Assembly (NCBI GenBank): GCA_025350145.1
Contig: JANXYH010000104.1
Coordinates: forward strand, 1-64,000
DNA from: Burkholderiales bacterium
GTDB taxonomy: Bacteria; Pseudomonadota; Gammaproteobacteria; Burkholderiales; Burkholderiaceae_C
Direction of reading: 5' to 3'
Length of the DNA stretch: 64,000 nucleotides
The position numbers and the translations under genes are program-made. Shown one piece after another: positions 17,706-27,616 of this stretch (position 1 is the first letter of the stretch; each line of letters begins with the position of its first letter). Under the pieces are notes generated by a model. The model was not told the DNA's origin, ran no database searches, and worked only from the letters and a program-made list of their open reading frames with translations.

Positions 17706-18467
17706 TCAGTTGCCGGCCGGCGGGATCAGCGCGATCGCCGCCAGCATCGCCCCGGCCGGGTCGACGAACATGGTCGAGCGGCCGACGCCGGGGATGTCCA
17801 TGGGCGGCATGCAGACGGTTGCGCCCAGCGCACTGGCGCGGGCTGCGGTGGCGTCGGCATCAGCAACGCTGACGTACGGCACCCAAAGGATCGCCAGCTC
17901 GGGCCCCGGCCGGCGCATCACCCCGGCGCGCGGCAGCCCGCCGGTCTTGAGCACCCAGTAGGTGCCGATAGGCCCCATGTCCATCGCGTCGTGGCTGTAG
18001 CCGATCAGGCGTTCGTAGAAGCCGACCACCGCCGCCGGGTCATCGACATACAGCTCGTTCCAGCAGAAACGGCCATGGACGATCTCCTGGCTGTCGGCCG
18101 GGTCGCCGTCGTTGCTCTTCCACAGCGACAGCCTGGCGCTACCCGGATCCTGGATCAGCGCGGCGCGGCCGACCGGGCCGAAATCGGTCGGCGGCATCAG
18201 CACGCCCGCTCCAGCGGCGCTGGCGGCGGCGCAACTGGCATCGACATCGGCCACCGACAGGTACGAGCGCCAGCTTGCCTGGCCGGGCTCGGCCGCGCCG
18301 TAGCCGCCAATGCCTTCGCCCTTGTTCTGGATCATGGCGTAGCGCATCTCGCCCATGGTGATGGGGGCGGTGGCCCAGCCAAACAGTTGCTCGTAGAAGC
18401 GGCTGGCGCTGTCCTGGTCGCTGGAATGGTGTTCAAACCAGACGAACTTGCCGGGCAAATGGCTCAT
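17706..18467 (-). CDS. VOC-family protein with two glyoxalase-like repeats
   Basis: [31 protein letters not shown]... and second repeat [25 protein letters not shown]. Confidence 0.82.
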   Translation of the reverse strand: MSHLPGKFVWFEHHSSDQDSASRFYEQLFGWATAPITMGEMRYAMIQNKGEGIGGYGAAEPGQASWRSYLSVADVDASCAAASAAGAGVLMPPTDFGPVGRAALIQDPGSARLSLWKSNDGDPADSQEIVHGRFCWNELYVDDPAAVVGFYERLIGYSHDAMDMGPIGTYWVLKTGGLPRAGVMRRPGPELAILWVPYVSVADADATAARASALGATVCMPPMDIPGVGRSTMFVDPAGAMLAAIALIPPAGN

Positions 18468-18686
18468 GGGGAACTCCGATTGGGGCTGCGGGTTGGGGGC
18501 GACAGGGTCCGCGGGCGGCAAGCCGGGCGACAGGCATCACGCGGGCGCGGCCGACGGTCAAGCCAGGCCAAAAGCATGGCAGCATCGCGGCCCGGGGCGG
18601 CGCACGGAGTCCACACCCGCGCTTGACGCACTTGATTTTTTGCCTTTCGCCCCCACTTTCAGACCCTGGTTTGAGGAGACAACCCT

Positions 18687-19688
18687 GTGAAGACTTTTCT
18701 GACTGCTTTGGCCATTGCCCTGGCTGGCGCGACCCTGGCCGTGGTACCGGATTTCGCTGATGCCAAACGCCTGGGCGGCGGCAAACCCGCCGGCATGCAG
18801 CGCGCCGCACCGCCGGCCACGCCGGCTGCGCCAGCCGCTCCGGCCAAGGCACCGACCCAGAACGCCGCCCCGACGCCGCCGCCGCCGACCCCAGCCGCGC
18901 CGCCCAAGCGCTCGTGGATGGGGCCGCTGGCCGGACTGGCCGCCGGCATCGGCTTGGCTGCGCTGTTCAGCCACTTCGGCATGGGTGAAGGGTTCTCCAA
19001 CGTCATCATGATGGTGCTGCTGGCGCTGGTGGCGGTGGTCGTGGTGCGCTGGCTGGTCGGGCGCTGGCGCGGCGCCGGTTCAGGTCCGCAGTTGGCCATG
19101 GCCGGCGCCGGCACGGGCCCAGCCAATTGGGCGCCGCAGGCGCAGATGCCCCAGCCTGAGCACCGGCCGATTGAGCGCCAGGTGCTGGGCACGAACGGTA
19201 CGAACGGCACGGGTGGCGCGGGCGCCAACGGCGACGGTGGCAACCCGCCGGTGGCCGAATCCTCGTTCGCCGCGCCGCCGCAGGCCGCCGCCTCAACCCA
19301 GATCCCCGGCGGAATGGCCAGCGAGGATTTCGAGCGCCTGGCCAAGCTGGTGTTCATCCGCATGCAGGCGGCCAACGACGCCGCCAACCTCGATGACCTG
19401 CGCAAGTTCACCACGCCGGAGCTGTTCGCCTCGCTGCGGCTGGACTTGCAGCAGCGCGGTCCGGCGCCACAGCAGACCGACGTGGTGCAGGTCGAGGCCA
19501 AGGTCGCCGAGGTCGCCGAGGTGGTCGAAAACGGGGTCATGCAATCTATCGTCACGGTCCGCTTCAGCGGCCTGATCCGCGAGCAGCCGGGCGCGGCGGC
19601 CGAGCCCTTCAACGAGCTCTGGCACCTGGTCCGCCCGGCCGCTGGCGACGCCGATTGGGCGATTGCCGGCATCACCCCGGCGCAATGA
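18687..19688 (+). CDS. Tim44-like domain protein
   Basis: GTG start with GAGGAGA SD; signal peptide, Pro/Ala-rich linker, TM helix, C-terminal ASEDFERLAKLVFIRMQAANDAANLDDLRKFTTPELF...FNELWHLVRP. Confidence 0.82.
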   Translation: MKTFLTALAIALAGATLAVVPDFADAKRLGGGKPAGMQRAAPPATPAAPAAPAKAPTQNAAPTPPPPTPAAPPKRSWMGPLAGLAAGIGLAALFSHFGMGEGFSNVIMMVLLALVAVVVVRWLVGRWRGAGSGPQLAMAGAGTGPANWAPQAQMPQPEHRPIERQVLGTNGTNGTGGAGANGDGGNPPVAESSFAAPPQAAASTQIPGGMASEDFERLAKLVFIRMQAANDAANLDDLRKFTTPELFASLRLDLQQRGPAPQQTDVVQVEAKVAEVAEVVENGVMQSIVTVRFSGLIREQPGAAAEPFNELWHLVRPAAGDADWAIAGITPAQ

Positions 19689-20947
19689 TGCGGCTGGACC
19701 TGGCGGCGGCCTTGGCCTTGGCCCTGGCCGGGCTGACGCCGGCAGGCCAGGCCCAACCCGCCGCAGCTGCCAGCGCCGCCTCGGCACCGGCCAACACCGT
19801 GCGCCAGGAGTACGGCAAGCCGCTGCAGGCCGCCCAGGAACTGCTGCGCGCCGGTGCGGCCAAGGAGGCCTTGCTCAAGATCGACGAGGCCGAGGCATTG
19901 CCGTCGCCGACGCCCTTCGAGGCGCTGATGGTGCAGCGCATCAAGGCTGCAGCGGCTTTTGGCGCAGGCGACATCCCCGGCGCTGTACGCGCTTTCGAAC
20001 TTGCCCTGGCCTCGCCGCTGCTGGCCGGCGCCGAGCGCCGTGCGGTGCAGGAGTCGACCATCAGGCTGGCGGTCCAGGTCAAGGATCTGCCGCGCGCCCT
20101 GCGCTGGTTCAAGCCGTACTTCGACGACGGCGGCAGCGACTCCGAACTGCGCAGCCTCTATCCCCAGGTGCTGGGTGTCAGCGGCGACCACGCGGCGGCA
20201 GTGCGCGAAAGCCAAGCCCTGGTCAAGGCCAACGACGCCGCCGGCAAGCCGACCAGCGAATCGCTGCTGCGCACCCTCGGCGCCAGCGCCAATGAGCTCG
20301 GCGACAAGCCGACCTACCAGGCGGCGCTGGAGCGGCTGGTGGTGGTCGCCCCAAGCAGCGACTACTGGGCCGACCTGATCAGCCGGGTCAACGCCCGCGA
20401 CGGCTTTGCCGACGAGCGGTTGCGGCTGGACGTCTACCGCCTGATGCAGGCCGTGGGCATGGTGCTGGAGGGCAGCGAGAGCGTCGACATGGCCGAGCGT
20501 GCCCTCGCCGCCGGCCAGCCGATCGAGGCCAAGCGGGCGCTGGAGCAAGCCGCCGGCCCGCTGGCCAAGCTCAAGGACCAGGCCGGACTGCAGAAGTTGA
20601 TTGCCCAGGTCGGCAAGGCCGCCGCGCAGGACAGCGCCACCCTGGCCGAGAGCGAGCGTTCGGCGCTGGCCGCCAGCGAGGGCAACGCGCTGGTGGCGCT
20701 GGGCCTGGCGCATTGGTCGACGGGCGCGGCCGACAAGGCCGCCGCACTGATGGCCCAGGGTCTGGCCAAGGGCGGCATCCGCCGGCCCGACGAAGCCAAT
20801 TTGCGCCTGGGCATGGTGCTGGCTGGGATCAACGGCCGCGGTGACGCGGCACGCAGCGCGTTTGCCGCCGTCGGCGGCGGCGACGGCGCGGCCGATCTGG
20901 CGCGGCTGTGGACGCTGCACCTGCGCCGCAGCCCGGCCGGCAAGTAG
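19685..20947 (+). CDS. Secreted/periplasmic hypothetical protein, helical-repeat (TPR-like)
   Basis: Signal peptide MMRLDLAAALALALAGLTPAGQAQ; Ala/Leu-rich helical repeats; ATGA overlap with the Tim44-like gene. Confidence 0.65.
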   Translation: MMRLDLAAALALALAGLTPAGQAQPAAAASAASAPANTVRQEYGKPLQAAQELLRAGAAKEALLKIDEAEALPSPTPFEALMVQRIKAAAAFGAGDIPGAVRAFELALASPLLAGAERRAVQESTIRLAVQVKDLPRALRWFKPYFDDGGSDSELRSLYPQVLGVSGDHAAAVRESQALVKANDAAGKPTSESLLRTLGASANELGDKPTYQAALERLVVVAPSSDYWADLISRVNARDGFADERLRLDVYRLMQAVGMVLEGSESVDMAERALAAGQPIEAKRALEQAAGPLAKLKDQAGLQKLIAQVGKAAAQDSATLAESERSALAASEGNALVALGLAHWSTGAADKAAALMAQGLAKGGIRRPDEANLRLGMVLAGINGRGDAARSAFAAVGGGDGAADLARLWTLHLRRSPAGK

Positions 20948-20955
20948 CCAAAGCC

Positions 20956-21678
20956 TCAGCCACCTGCCACTGGCGCGGCCACCAGGGTGACCGGCGCGGC
21001 CAGCTCCGGCCCTTGGTTGCTCGCCCGGCCGACCGCCTTGGCCACCGGCCAGGCCTGCAGTTCTGCCTCGGCCACGCCCGCCAGCAGCGGCGTCAAGACT
21101 TCCGGGTCGTGGTTGTCACGTGCCAGCCAGGCCGCGATCTGCTCAGGCGCCAGCATCACCGGCATGCGGTCATGGATGGGCGCCAGCGATTGCGGCGCTG
21201 CCATGGTGACGATGCAACAGGTCAACAGCCAGGGTGAGTCTTCGGCCGAACCCGGCGCCCGCCAGGCCTCGAACAGCCCGGCCATGGCGAAGCAGGGCGC
21301 CTGCCTGGGGCTGATGTACCAGGGCTGCTTGGCCGGCTTGCCGTCAGCGCCGGTGCCGGCCTGCCACTCGTAATAGCCGCTGGCCGGCAGGATGCAGCGG
21401 CGCCGACGCAGCGCCTGGCGAAACGAGGGTTTATCGGCCAGGCCTTCACTGCGGGCGTTGTTCAACTTCGCGCCTATGCCCGGATCCTTGGCCCAGTGCG
21501 GCACCAGGCCCCAGCGCAGGTTCTCGGCCACGCGCTCGCCGGCCTTGGTCTCGAACACCACCGGCACCGACGCCGTCGGTGCGATGTTCCAGCGCCGCTC
21601 GAACGGCTGGATCCGGCTCAGGCTGAAGCCCGCGACCAGGGTCTGCGGGTCATAGGCCACCACGTAACGGCCACACAT
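20956..21678 (-). CDS. SOS response-associated peptidase (HMCES/YedK, SRAP family)
   Basis: MCGRYVV N-terminus, RRWNIAPTASVPV, NARSEGLADKPSFRQALRRRRCILPASGYYEWQ, PIHDRMPVML. Confidence 0.92.
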   Translation of the reverse strand: MCGRYVVAYDPQTLVAGFSLSRIQPFERRWNIAPTASVPVVFETKAGERVAENLRWGLVPHWAKDPGIGAKLNNARSEGLADKPSFRQALRRRRCILPASGYYEWQAGTGADGKPAKQPWYISPRQAPCFAMAGLFEAWRAPGSAEDSPWLLTCCIVTMAAPQSLAPIHDRMPVMLAPEQIAAWLARDNHDPEVLTPLLAGVAEAELQAWPVAKAVGRASNQGPELAAPVTLVAAPVAGG

Positions 21679-21824
21679 CGGCGGGATGCTCCTCGGGGAT
21701 GTCGGGTGACTGTATGCCCATCCATCACCCCGCCGGGTGCCCCCGCCAAAGCCACCGCCGTGGCGATGGCCAGGGCCGCCCGGTCTGGCGACGATGGCGG
21801 CCATACACCCCCCGGAGAAATGCC

Positions 21825-22031
21825 ATGCCCTGGTTCTCGCCCAGCCCGCGCCCCAGCCAAATCCGCCCGCATCGGCCTGCGCCAGGTCTGCCTGGCAAGG
21901 TGATTGACGCCGCCAGCGGCTGTGGCTGGTTTGATTCCAGTTGGGAGCTTGCCCAGGGCCTGCGAATCCAGGAGCACACCGGCTTCGAGCGCCTGCCGCC
22001 CGAGGTGCCGCTCGAATGGCTGTTGCAATGA
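21825..22031 (+). CDS. 68-aa hypothetical protein
   Basis: MPWFSPSPRPSQIRPHRPAPGLPGKVIDAASGCGWFDSSWELAQGLRIQEHTGFERLPPEVPLEWLLQ; SD GGAG 7 nt upstream of ATG. Confidence 0.55.
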   Translation: MPWFSPSPRPSQIRPHRPAPGLPGKVIDAASGCGWFDSSWELAQGLRIQEHTGFERLPPEVPLEWLLQ

Positions 22032-22045
22032 GCCCTGCGGTGGGC

Positions 22046-22645
22046 TTACTTCAGCGTCGGCTTGTAGGCCTCGACCAGCACCGCGTCGAGCCGGTAGCCG
22101 CTGGCGCCCATCGGCGAATCGCTGCGGTTGACGCGCAGCGTGCCGCTGACCCAGACCGTGTCCATGCTGTGAAAGCCCGCCGCCGGCTTGGCCGGAACGA
22201 CCAGGACGATCTGGTTCGAGGGCGGCGGCGGGGTGTGGATGCAGGCGCCGAAGTAGGGCACCAGCAGGAACTCCTTCAGCCCGGCCTTGACCTCGTCCAG
22301 CGGCACGATGTAGCCCGGCAGCTTGATCCGGTTGCCGTCCAGCGCAGCCTCGGTCGGCGCCTTGTCCCAGGACTCGCGCAGCGTCTGCATCATCGCCATG
22401 GCCTTGGGGTCGCCGTCCATCAGGTTGGCCGGGTTCAGCCCCTGCTCCTTCAGGCCCTGCATCGGGTCCCAGCCCTTGGGCACCAGCGCTTCCCAGCGCA
22501 ACTCGGCATAGGCGCCGGCTGCGGCCGGCTTGGGCAGGGGCTGGGCGCGCAGGGCAACAGGCCAGGCCGCGACGGCGGCAAGGCCGCGCAGCAGCAGGCG
22601 GCGACGGGCCGCAATGGCAGGGGCGGGTGGCTCGGCAAATGGCAT
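22046..22645 (-). CDS. DUF3299 domain-containing exported protein
   Basis: Signal region; LRWEALVPKGWDP...IKLPGYIVPLDEVKAGLKEFLLVPYFGACIHTPPPPSNQIVLV. Confidence 0.82.
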   Translation of the reverse strand: MPFAEPPAPAIAARRRLLLRGLAAVAAWPVALRAQPLPKPAAAGAYAELRWEALVPKGWDPMQGLKEQGLNPANLMDGDPKAMAMMQTLRESWDKAPTEAALDGNRIKLPGYIVPLDEVKAGLKEFLLVPYFGACIHTPPPPSNQIVLVVPAKPAAGFHSMDTVWVSGTLRVNRSDSPMGASGYRLDAVLVEAYKPTLK

Positions 22646-22659
22646 GGTTGATTCCGGTT

Positions 22660-23919
22660 TCAGGTGCGCGGCGTGAGGCCGTCGGCCAGCGCCAGCCGGT
22701 AGGCACGCCAGCCCGGCAGCAGGCTGGCCAGCAGGCCGGCGACCAGCACGGCGGCCAGCCAGCGCCATTCTGCGTCGCCGGGCCAATCGCCTCGCAGTTG
22801 GATGCCCCAGCGCGCCTGCACCCAGGGCCCGGCCAGGGCAACGACCAGGCCACAGGCCAGGCAGCCAATGGCCACGCCGGCCAGGGTGAGCAGCGCGCCC
22901 TCGGCGCTCAGCAGCAGCAGCACCTGGCGCGGCCCGGCGCCGAGCGCGCGCAGGATCGCCAGCTCGCGGCGGCGCTCGTTCAGCCCGGCCAGGATCACCG
23001 CCACCAGGCCCATCAGGCTGACCACCCCGACCAGCGCGCTGATCGCCTGCAGGGCACGCTCGGCGGCGCCGACGATGCGCCACAACTCGTCCAGCACCAC
23101 CCCGGGCAGGATGGCCTGCAGCGGCTCGGGGGCGAAGGCGGCGACATCGCGCTGCAGCGCAAACACGGCGGCACGGTTCTTCAGCCCGATCAGCGCGGCG
23201 TCGATGCGCCGCGGCGTGTCGGCGTCGGGGCCATTGCCTCCCGAGCCGCGCACATGCGCGCCGCTGAGCCAGTCGCGGTGGACCGCCTGCAGCGCCAGCA
23301 GCCCGACATGGACCGTGCGGTCGACCGGCGTGGCAGTGGGCGCGAGGATGCCGACGACGCGAAACGGCTGCTCGTCGTGGTCGTTGTCCTGCAATGCGCC
23401 GTCGCCATGGCTGAGCACGATCGCCTGGCCCAGCGCATAGCCCAGCGTGCGCGCCACGTCGGCACCCAGCACCGCCTCGCGGTCGGCAGCCAGGCCGCTG
23501 AAGGCGCGGCCGCTGGCCATGACCAGGGGCTGGCCGTCGCCGTAGCGAAAGCGCGCAAAGTACGCGCCGCTGGTGCCAACCACGGCCTGGCCGCGGTGGC
23601 TGTCGCCGAGCGCCAGCGGAACCATCCAGGCCACGGCGCGGTGCTCGGCAATGGCCTGGGCGCTGGCATAGCCGATGGTGTTGCTGCCGCTGCCGATGTG
23701 GAACACCGCCGACAGCAGCAATTGCAGCGGCCCGCCGCGCGCGCCAATCACCAGGTCGGTGCCCGAAACGGCCTGCGAAAAGCTGTCGCGCAGGTCGCGC
23801 TGGACGCGCGCGATGCCCAGCAGCAGCAAGGTCGACAGGGCGATCGACGCGACCACCATGGCGAGCACGAAGCGCCGGTTCCAGGCGCTTTGTGCGGCTA
23901 ATCTGAGCAAGTGGGTCAT
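22660..23919 (-). CDS. ABC transporter permease, FtsX/MacB type
   Basis: MTHLLRLAAQSAWNRRFVLAMVVASIALSTLLLLGIARVQRDLR...; GVVSLMGLVAVILAGLNERRRELAILRALGAGPRQVLLLLSAEG. Confidence 0.85.
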   Translation of the reverse strand: MTHLLRLAAQSAWNRRFVLAMVVASIALSTLLLLGIARVQRDLRDSFSQAVSGTDLVIGARGGPLQLLLSAVFHIGSGSNTIGYASAQAIAEHRAVAWMVPLALGDSHRGQAVVGTSGAYFARFRYGDGQPLVMASGRAFSGLAADREAVLGADVARTLGYALGQAIVLSHGDGALQDNDHDEQPFRVVGILAPTATPVDRTVHVGLLALQAVHRDWLSGAHVRGSGGNGPDADTPRRIDAALIGLKNRAAVFALQRDVAAFAPEPLQAILPGVVLDELWRIVGAAERALQAISALVGVVSLMGLVAVILAGLNERRRELAILRALGAGPRQVLLLLSAEGALLTLAGVAIGCLACGLVVALAGPWVQARWGIQLRGDWPGDAEWRWLAAVLVAGLLASLLPGWRAYRLALADGLTPRT

Positions 23920-24011
23920 GGCGGCGGGCAGCTTAGCAGCGCCGCCTTGCAGCACCGGCCGTGGCGGCTAGGATCGCGGCTTTGCGCCAGAGTGCGCGGG
24001 AGCCAAGCGGC

Positions 24012-24293
24012 ATGAAAGCGATCTGGAACGGCGTGGTGATCGCCGAGAGCAACGACACCGTGGTGGTCGAGGGCAACCACTACTTCCCCGAGAGCACGCT
24101 GGACAAGCGCTACACCGCCTTCAGCAACCACCGCACGAGCTGCCACTGGAAGGGCCAGGCGCACTACCACTCGCTGCTGGTCAAGGGCGAGATGAACCCC
24201 GACGCGGTCTGGTACTACCCCGAGCCCAGCGAGGCCGCAGCCAACATCAAAGGCCGGGTGGCGTTCTGGAAGGGCGTGCAGGTGCTCGACTGA
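24012..24293 (+). CDS. DUF427 domain-containing protein
   Basis: MKAIWNGVVIAESNDTVVVEGNHYFPESTLDKRYTAFSNHRTSCHWKGQAHYHSLLV...AFWKGVQVLD. Confidence 0.88.
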   Translation: MKAIWNGVVIAESNDTVVVEGNHYFPESTLDKRYTAFSNHRTSCHWKGQAHYHSLLVKGEMNPDAVWYYPEPSEAAANIKGRVAFWKGVQVLD

Positions 24294-24304
24294 AGCGCCC
24301 ACGC

Positions 24305-25003
24305 TCAGGCCGCAACGGTGGCGCGGTTGATGCTGGGCAGATCCAGCACCCGCGCAAAGCGTGTGGCCAGGCGGCTGTCGTGGCTGACGAACAGCAGCGC
24401 GCTGCCGACCCTGGCGCATTCGCCCTGCAGCAGGTCCATGAACGATTCGCGCAAGGGCTCGTCGAGCGCCGAACTGGGCTCGTCGGCGATCACCACCGCC
24501 GGTGCGCCGACCAGCGCCCGCGCCGCCGCGACGCGCTGCTGCTGGCCGACCGAGAGCTCGGCCGCAGGCCGCCGCCAGCAACTGCGCGGCAGTCCGGCAC
24601 GCGCCAGCAGTGACTCGGCCGCGTCCGGCCCGGCGCGTGCCGCGCGCTGGGCCGAAAGGCGGCACGGCAGGCGCACGTTGTCCAGCACCGAGAGGTAGGG
24701 CAGCAGGTTGAACTGCTGGAAGATGTAGCCCAGGTGGGCGGCGCGCCAGCGGTCACGCGCCCCGGCCGCCAGCGCGGCCCAGTCCTGGCCCAGCAAGGCG
24801 GCACTGCCGGCGCGGGCCGGCAGCACCCCGGCGGCCAGCGACAGCAAGGTGCTTTTGCCGCAGCCGCTGGGGCCGCGCAGGAACAGGCTCTCACCCGGCG
24901 CCAACACCAGCTCGGCATCCAGCGCCAGGCAATCGTCGGCCGCGCCGGGCCAGGCGAAGCACAGCTTGGAGAGCGACAGGGCGCGCGGTGCGGCGGGTGT
25001 CAT
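24305..25003 (-). CDS. ABC transporter ATP-binding protein (LolD/MacB-like)
   Basis: Walker A GPSGCGKSTLLSL, signature ELSVGQQQRVAAARALV, Walker B VVIADEPSSALDE. Confidence 0.9.
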   Translation of the reverse strand: MTPAAPRALSLSKLCFAWPGAADDCLALDAELVLAPGESLFLRGPSGCGKSTLLSLAAGVLPARAGSAALLGQDWAALAAGARDRWRAAHLGYIFQQFNLLPYLSVLDNVRLPCRLSAQRAARAGPDAAESLLARAGLPRSCWRRPAAELSVGQQQRVAAARALVGAPAVVIADEPSSALDEPLRESFMDLLQGECARVGSALLFVSHDSRLATRFARVLDLPSINRATVAA

Positions 25004-25173
25004 GGCGCGGGCCAGGATAGCAGCGCGTCAAGGCTTCACCAGCCGGCAGCATGCCGGCCATATCGCTTCACGCGGGTGTGCTCCAATCCCCGGCGGCGCG
25101 GGGGTACCGGCGCCTCTCACATCAGCCTTGTATGACTTTGGGTGCCGACGGCACCAATTGCGGAGATTGACTC

Positions 25174-26505
25174 ATGCGTTTTTGGTCGGGATTGGCCGTG
25201 ATGGCCTGGTCGGTGTCGATGCTGGCGGGCTGCGGCGGCGGCAGCGGCGGCAGCAAGACGGCGCAACTGCGGTTGCTCAATGCCAGCGTGGGCTACCCTT
25301 CGCTGGACATGTCGGTCAACGCGGTGGTGCAGAACGCCGCCGTGGCCTATGGCGCTGTCGGCAGCTATGCAGGCGTCACCACCGATGCCTTCACCAACGC
25401 GGTGGCGGTCGCCGGTTCGACCAACGCGCTGACCTCGGCCAGCCGCTCGTTGACCAAAGACACCAACTACACCCTGGTGGCCTACGGTTGGCAAGGCGCG
25501 CTCAAGACCGCGCTGATCCAGGAAAACGTCGCTGCGGCGGCGGCCAATCAGGCCAGTCTGCAGGTCTTGAACCTGGCGGTGGATGCGGGCAGCGTTGATG
25601 TCTACCTGACCGGCAGCACCGACGCGCTGACCGCCGCCTCGCCGGTGGCCACCAGCGTCCCTGCCGGCGGCGGCAGCGTCTACAACGCCGTCGGCGTGGG
25701 CACCTTTCGCCTGCGCGTGACGGGTGCCGGCGACAAGAACGACCTGCGCCTGGATGTGCCCGGATTCACCCTCAGCAGTACCCAGGTGGCGGTGCTGCTG
25801 CTGACGCCGGGCGTGGCCTCGGGCACGGCGGTGGCCACAGGCGGGGTCTTGGTCAGCGGCATCGGCCTGCTCCAGGCCGGCGCCAGCACGGCGTTTGCCA
25901 ACACCTCGTCGCGGGTCAGGCTGGTGGCGGGATTGACCGGCTCGGCGACGGTCGGCGCGACGCTCGGCGGCACCGATCTGCTCAGCGGGATCGGGTCGGT
26001 GGTGTCGCCGGCCGCCTTCAACGGCTATGTCCAGCTTCCGGCCTCGGCCAGCGCGGCGCTGACGCTGACTGTCAACGGCACGCCGCTGACGATGGTCGGC
26101 CAGTCGCTGGCTGCCGGCGCCGACTACAGCCTGCTGGTCTGGGGCACCTCGGCCAGCCCCAAGCTGTCGCTGATCGCTGATGACAACCGCCTGCCGACCG
26201 CCTCTGGGGTGTCCAAGATGCGCCTGGTCAACGCGATGTCGGGTGCGCCTCTGGGTCAGCTCAGCCTGATCGGCGATCAGGGCGTGCTGGCCGCCACGGT
26301 GGCGCAGGGCACGGCGTCGGCGTACTTCCCCAACCTGATCGCCAGCGGCACGCCGACGGCGAACTTCCAGGTCTACTCGTCGTCGACGCTGATGGAGAAC
26401 CTGAGCCTCAAGACCGTGCTGCCCAAAGGGGTCTACACCTTCTACATGTTTGGCGATACCGCCGACTCGACCACCTGGTTCCCCTTGATCCACCCCGACC
26501 GCTAA
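25174..26505 (+). CDS. DUF4397-type repeat lipoprotein
   Basis: Lipobox MLAGC; repeated LRLLNASVGYPSLDM..., VRLVAGLTGS, MRLVNAMSGAPLGQL units. Confidence 0.75.
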   Translation: MRFWSGLAVMAWSVSMLAGCGGGSGGSKTAQLRLLNASVGYPSLDMSVNAVVQNAAVAYGAVGSYAGVTTDAFTNAVAVAGSTNALTSASRSLTKDTNYTLVAYGWQGALKTALIQENVAAAAANQASLQVLNLAVDAGSVDVYLTGSTDALTAASPVATSVPAGGGSVYNAVGVGTFRLRVTGAGDKNDLRLDVPGFTLSSTQVAVLLLTPGVASGTAVATGGVLVSGIGLLQAGASTAFANTSSRVRLVAGLTGSATVGATLGGTDLLSGIGSVVSPAAFNGYVQLPASASAALTLTVNGTPLTMVGQSLAAGADYSLLVWGTSASPKLSLIADDNRLPTASGVSKMRLVNAMSGAPLGQLSLIGDQGVLAATVAQGTASAYFPNLIASGTPTANFQVYSSSTLMENLSLKTVLPKGVYTFYMFGDTADSTTWFPLIHPDR

Positions 26506-26525
26506 AGGCGCGTTGAGCAGGTAAA

Positions 26526-26552
26526 AAAAAGGGGCCCGCGAGGCCCCTTTTT
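26526..26552. terminator. Bidirectional intrinsic terminator
   Basis: Perfect 11-bp stem aaaaaggggcc-cgcga-ggccccttttt between convergent genes. Confidence 0.9.
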
Positions 26553-26583
26553 GCTGGCCGCTGTGGCCGCACCGGCGGCAGCT

Positions 26584-27453
26584 TCAGGCCAGGCGCCCGG
26601 CCTGAAAGTCCTCCACCGCCTGAATCAGTTGCTCGCGCGTGTTCATCACGAACGGGCCATGCTGGGCGATGGGCTCGTGCAGTGGCGCACCGGCAATCAA
26701 CAGGGCGCGCGAGGCCTGGTCGCCGGCCCGCAGCACCACCCCGTCGCTGGCCGGCGAGTTGGCCAGGATCGCCATCCGCTGGCGCGGCACGGCGGTGCCG
26801 GCGATGTCCAGCTCGCCACGGTAGACGTAGACAAAGGCGTTGTGTCCGGCCGGCAGGGGTTGGCCGAATTCGGCGCCTGCGGCCAGGTGCAGATCGAGGT
26901 ACAGCGGCGCGGTGCGCGGGCGCTGGATCGCACCTTCGGTGCCCTGCGCGCTGCCGGCGATGACACGCACGGTCACGCCTGCGGCCTGCACCTCGGGCAC
27001 CTGCGCGCTGGGGATGTCGCGGTACCAGGGCGGGATCATCTTGTCGGCGCTGTGCAGGTTCAGCCAGAGCTGGAAGCCCTCCATCACGCCCTCTTCCTGT
27101 TCGGGCAGCTCGCTGTGGATGACGCCACGTCCAGCGGTCATCCACTGCACCCCGCCGTTGCTCAGCAGGCCAGAATTGCCGGCCGAATCGTGGTGCCGCA
27201 TGCGCCCGGCGATCATGTAGGTGACGGTCTCGAAGCCGCGGTGCGGATGGTTAGGAAAGCCACCGATGTAGTCACCCGGGTTGTCCGAGCCAAAGGCGTC
27301 GAGCATCAAGAAGGGGTCAAGCCGGCGTTGCAGGTTCTGCGTCAGCACGCGGGTGAGCTTGACGCCGTCGCCATCGCTGGTGGCCTGGCCGACGATCAGG
27401 CGTTCGACCTGGCGCGGCGCGAGGATGGGGTGGGGGGCAGTGGTTATCGTCAT
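26584..27453 (-). CDS. Pirin family protein
   Basis: DPFLMLDAFGSDNPGDYIGGFPNHPHRGFETVTYMIAGRMRHHDSAGN...GVQWMTAGRGVIHSE. Confidence 0.92.
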   Translation of the reverse strand: MTITTAPHPILAPRQVERLIVGQATSDGDGVKLTRVLTQNLQRRLDPFLMLDAFGSDNPGDYIGGFPNHPHRGFETVTYMIAGRMRHHDSAGNSGLLSNGGVQWMTAGRGVIHSELPEQEEGVMEGFQLWLNLHSADKMIPPWYRDIPSAQVPEVQAAGVTVRVIAGSAQGTEGAIQRPRTAPLYLDLHLAAGAEFGQPLPAGHNAFVYVYRGELDIAGTAVPRQRMAILANSPASDGVVLRAGDQASRALLIAGAPLHEPIAQHGPFVMNTREQLIQAVEDFQAGRLA

Positions 27454-27616
27454 CGGCAGATGTTGGCACAGCGGCGTCGGCGCAGGCCAAAGCCCTTTTT
27501 GAACTTGATCTTCAACCCGGCGCGCCCGCCGTGCGGCATTTGCCAGCGCTGGGGCCCATGACCATGACCCATGCCCCTGGCTTAGCCGACTCAGATGTCC
27601 GCCTAAACTCCCGGCC

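Noticed and set aside
18687-20947. Tim44-like and helical-repeat pair considered as a toxin/secretion system
   Set aside because: No effector, immunity or secretion motifs; more simply a membrane-associated Tim44-like protein with a periplasmic partner.
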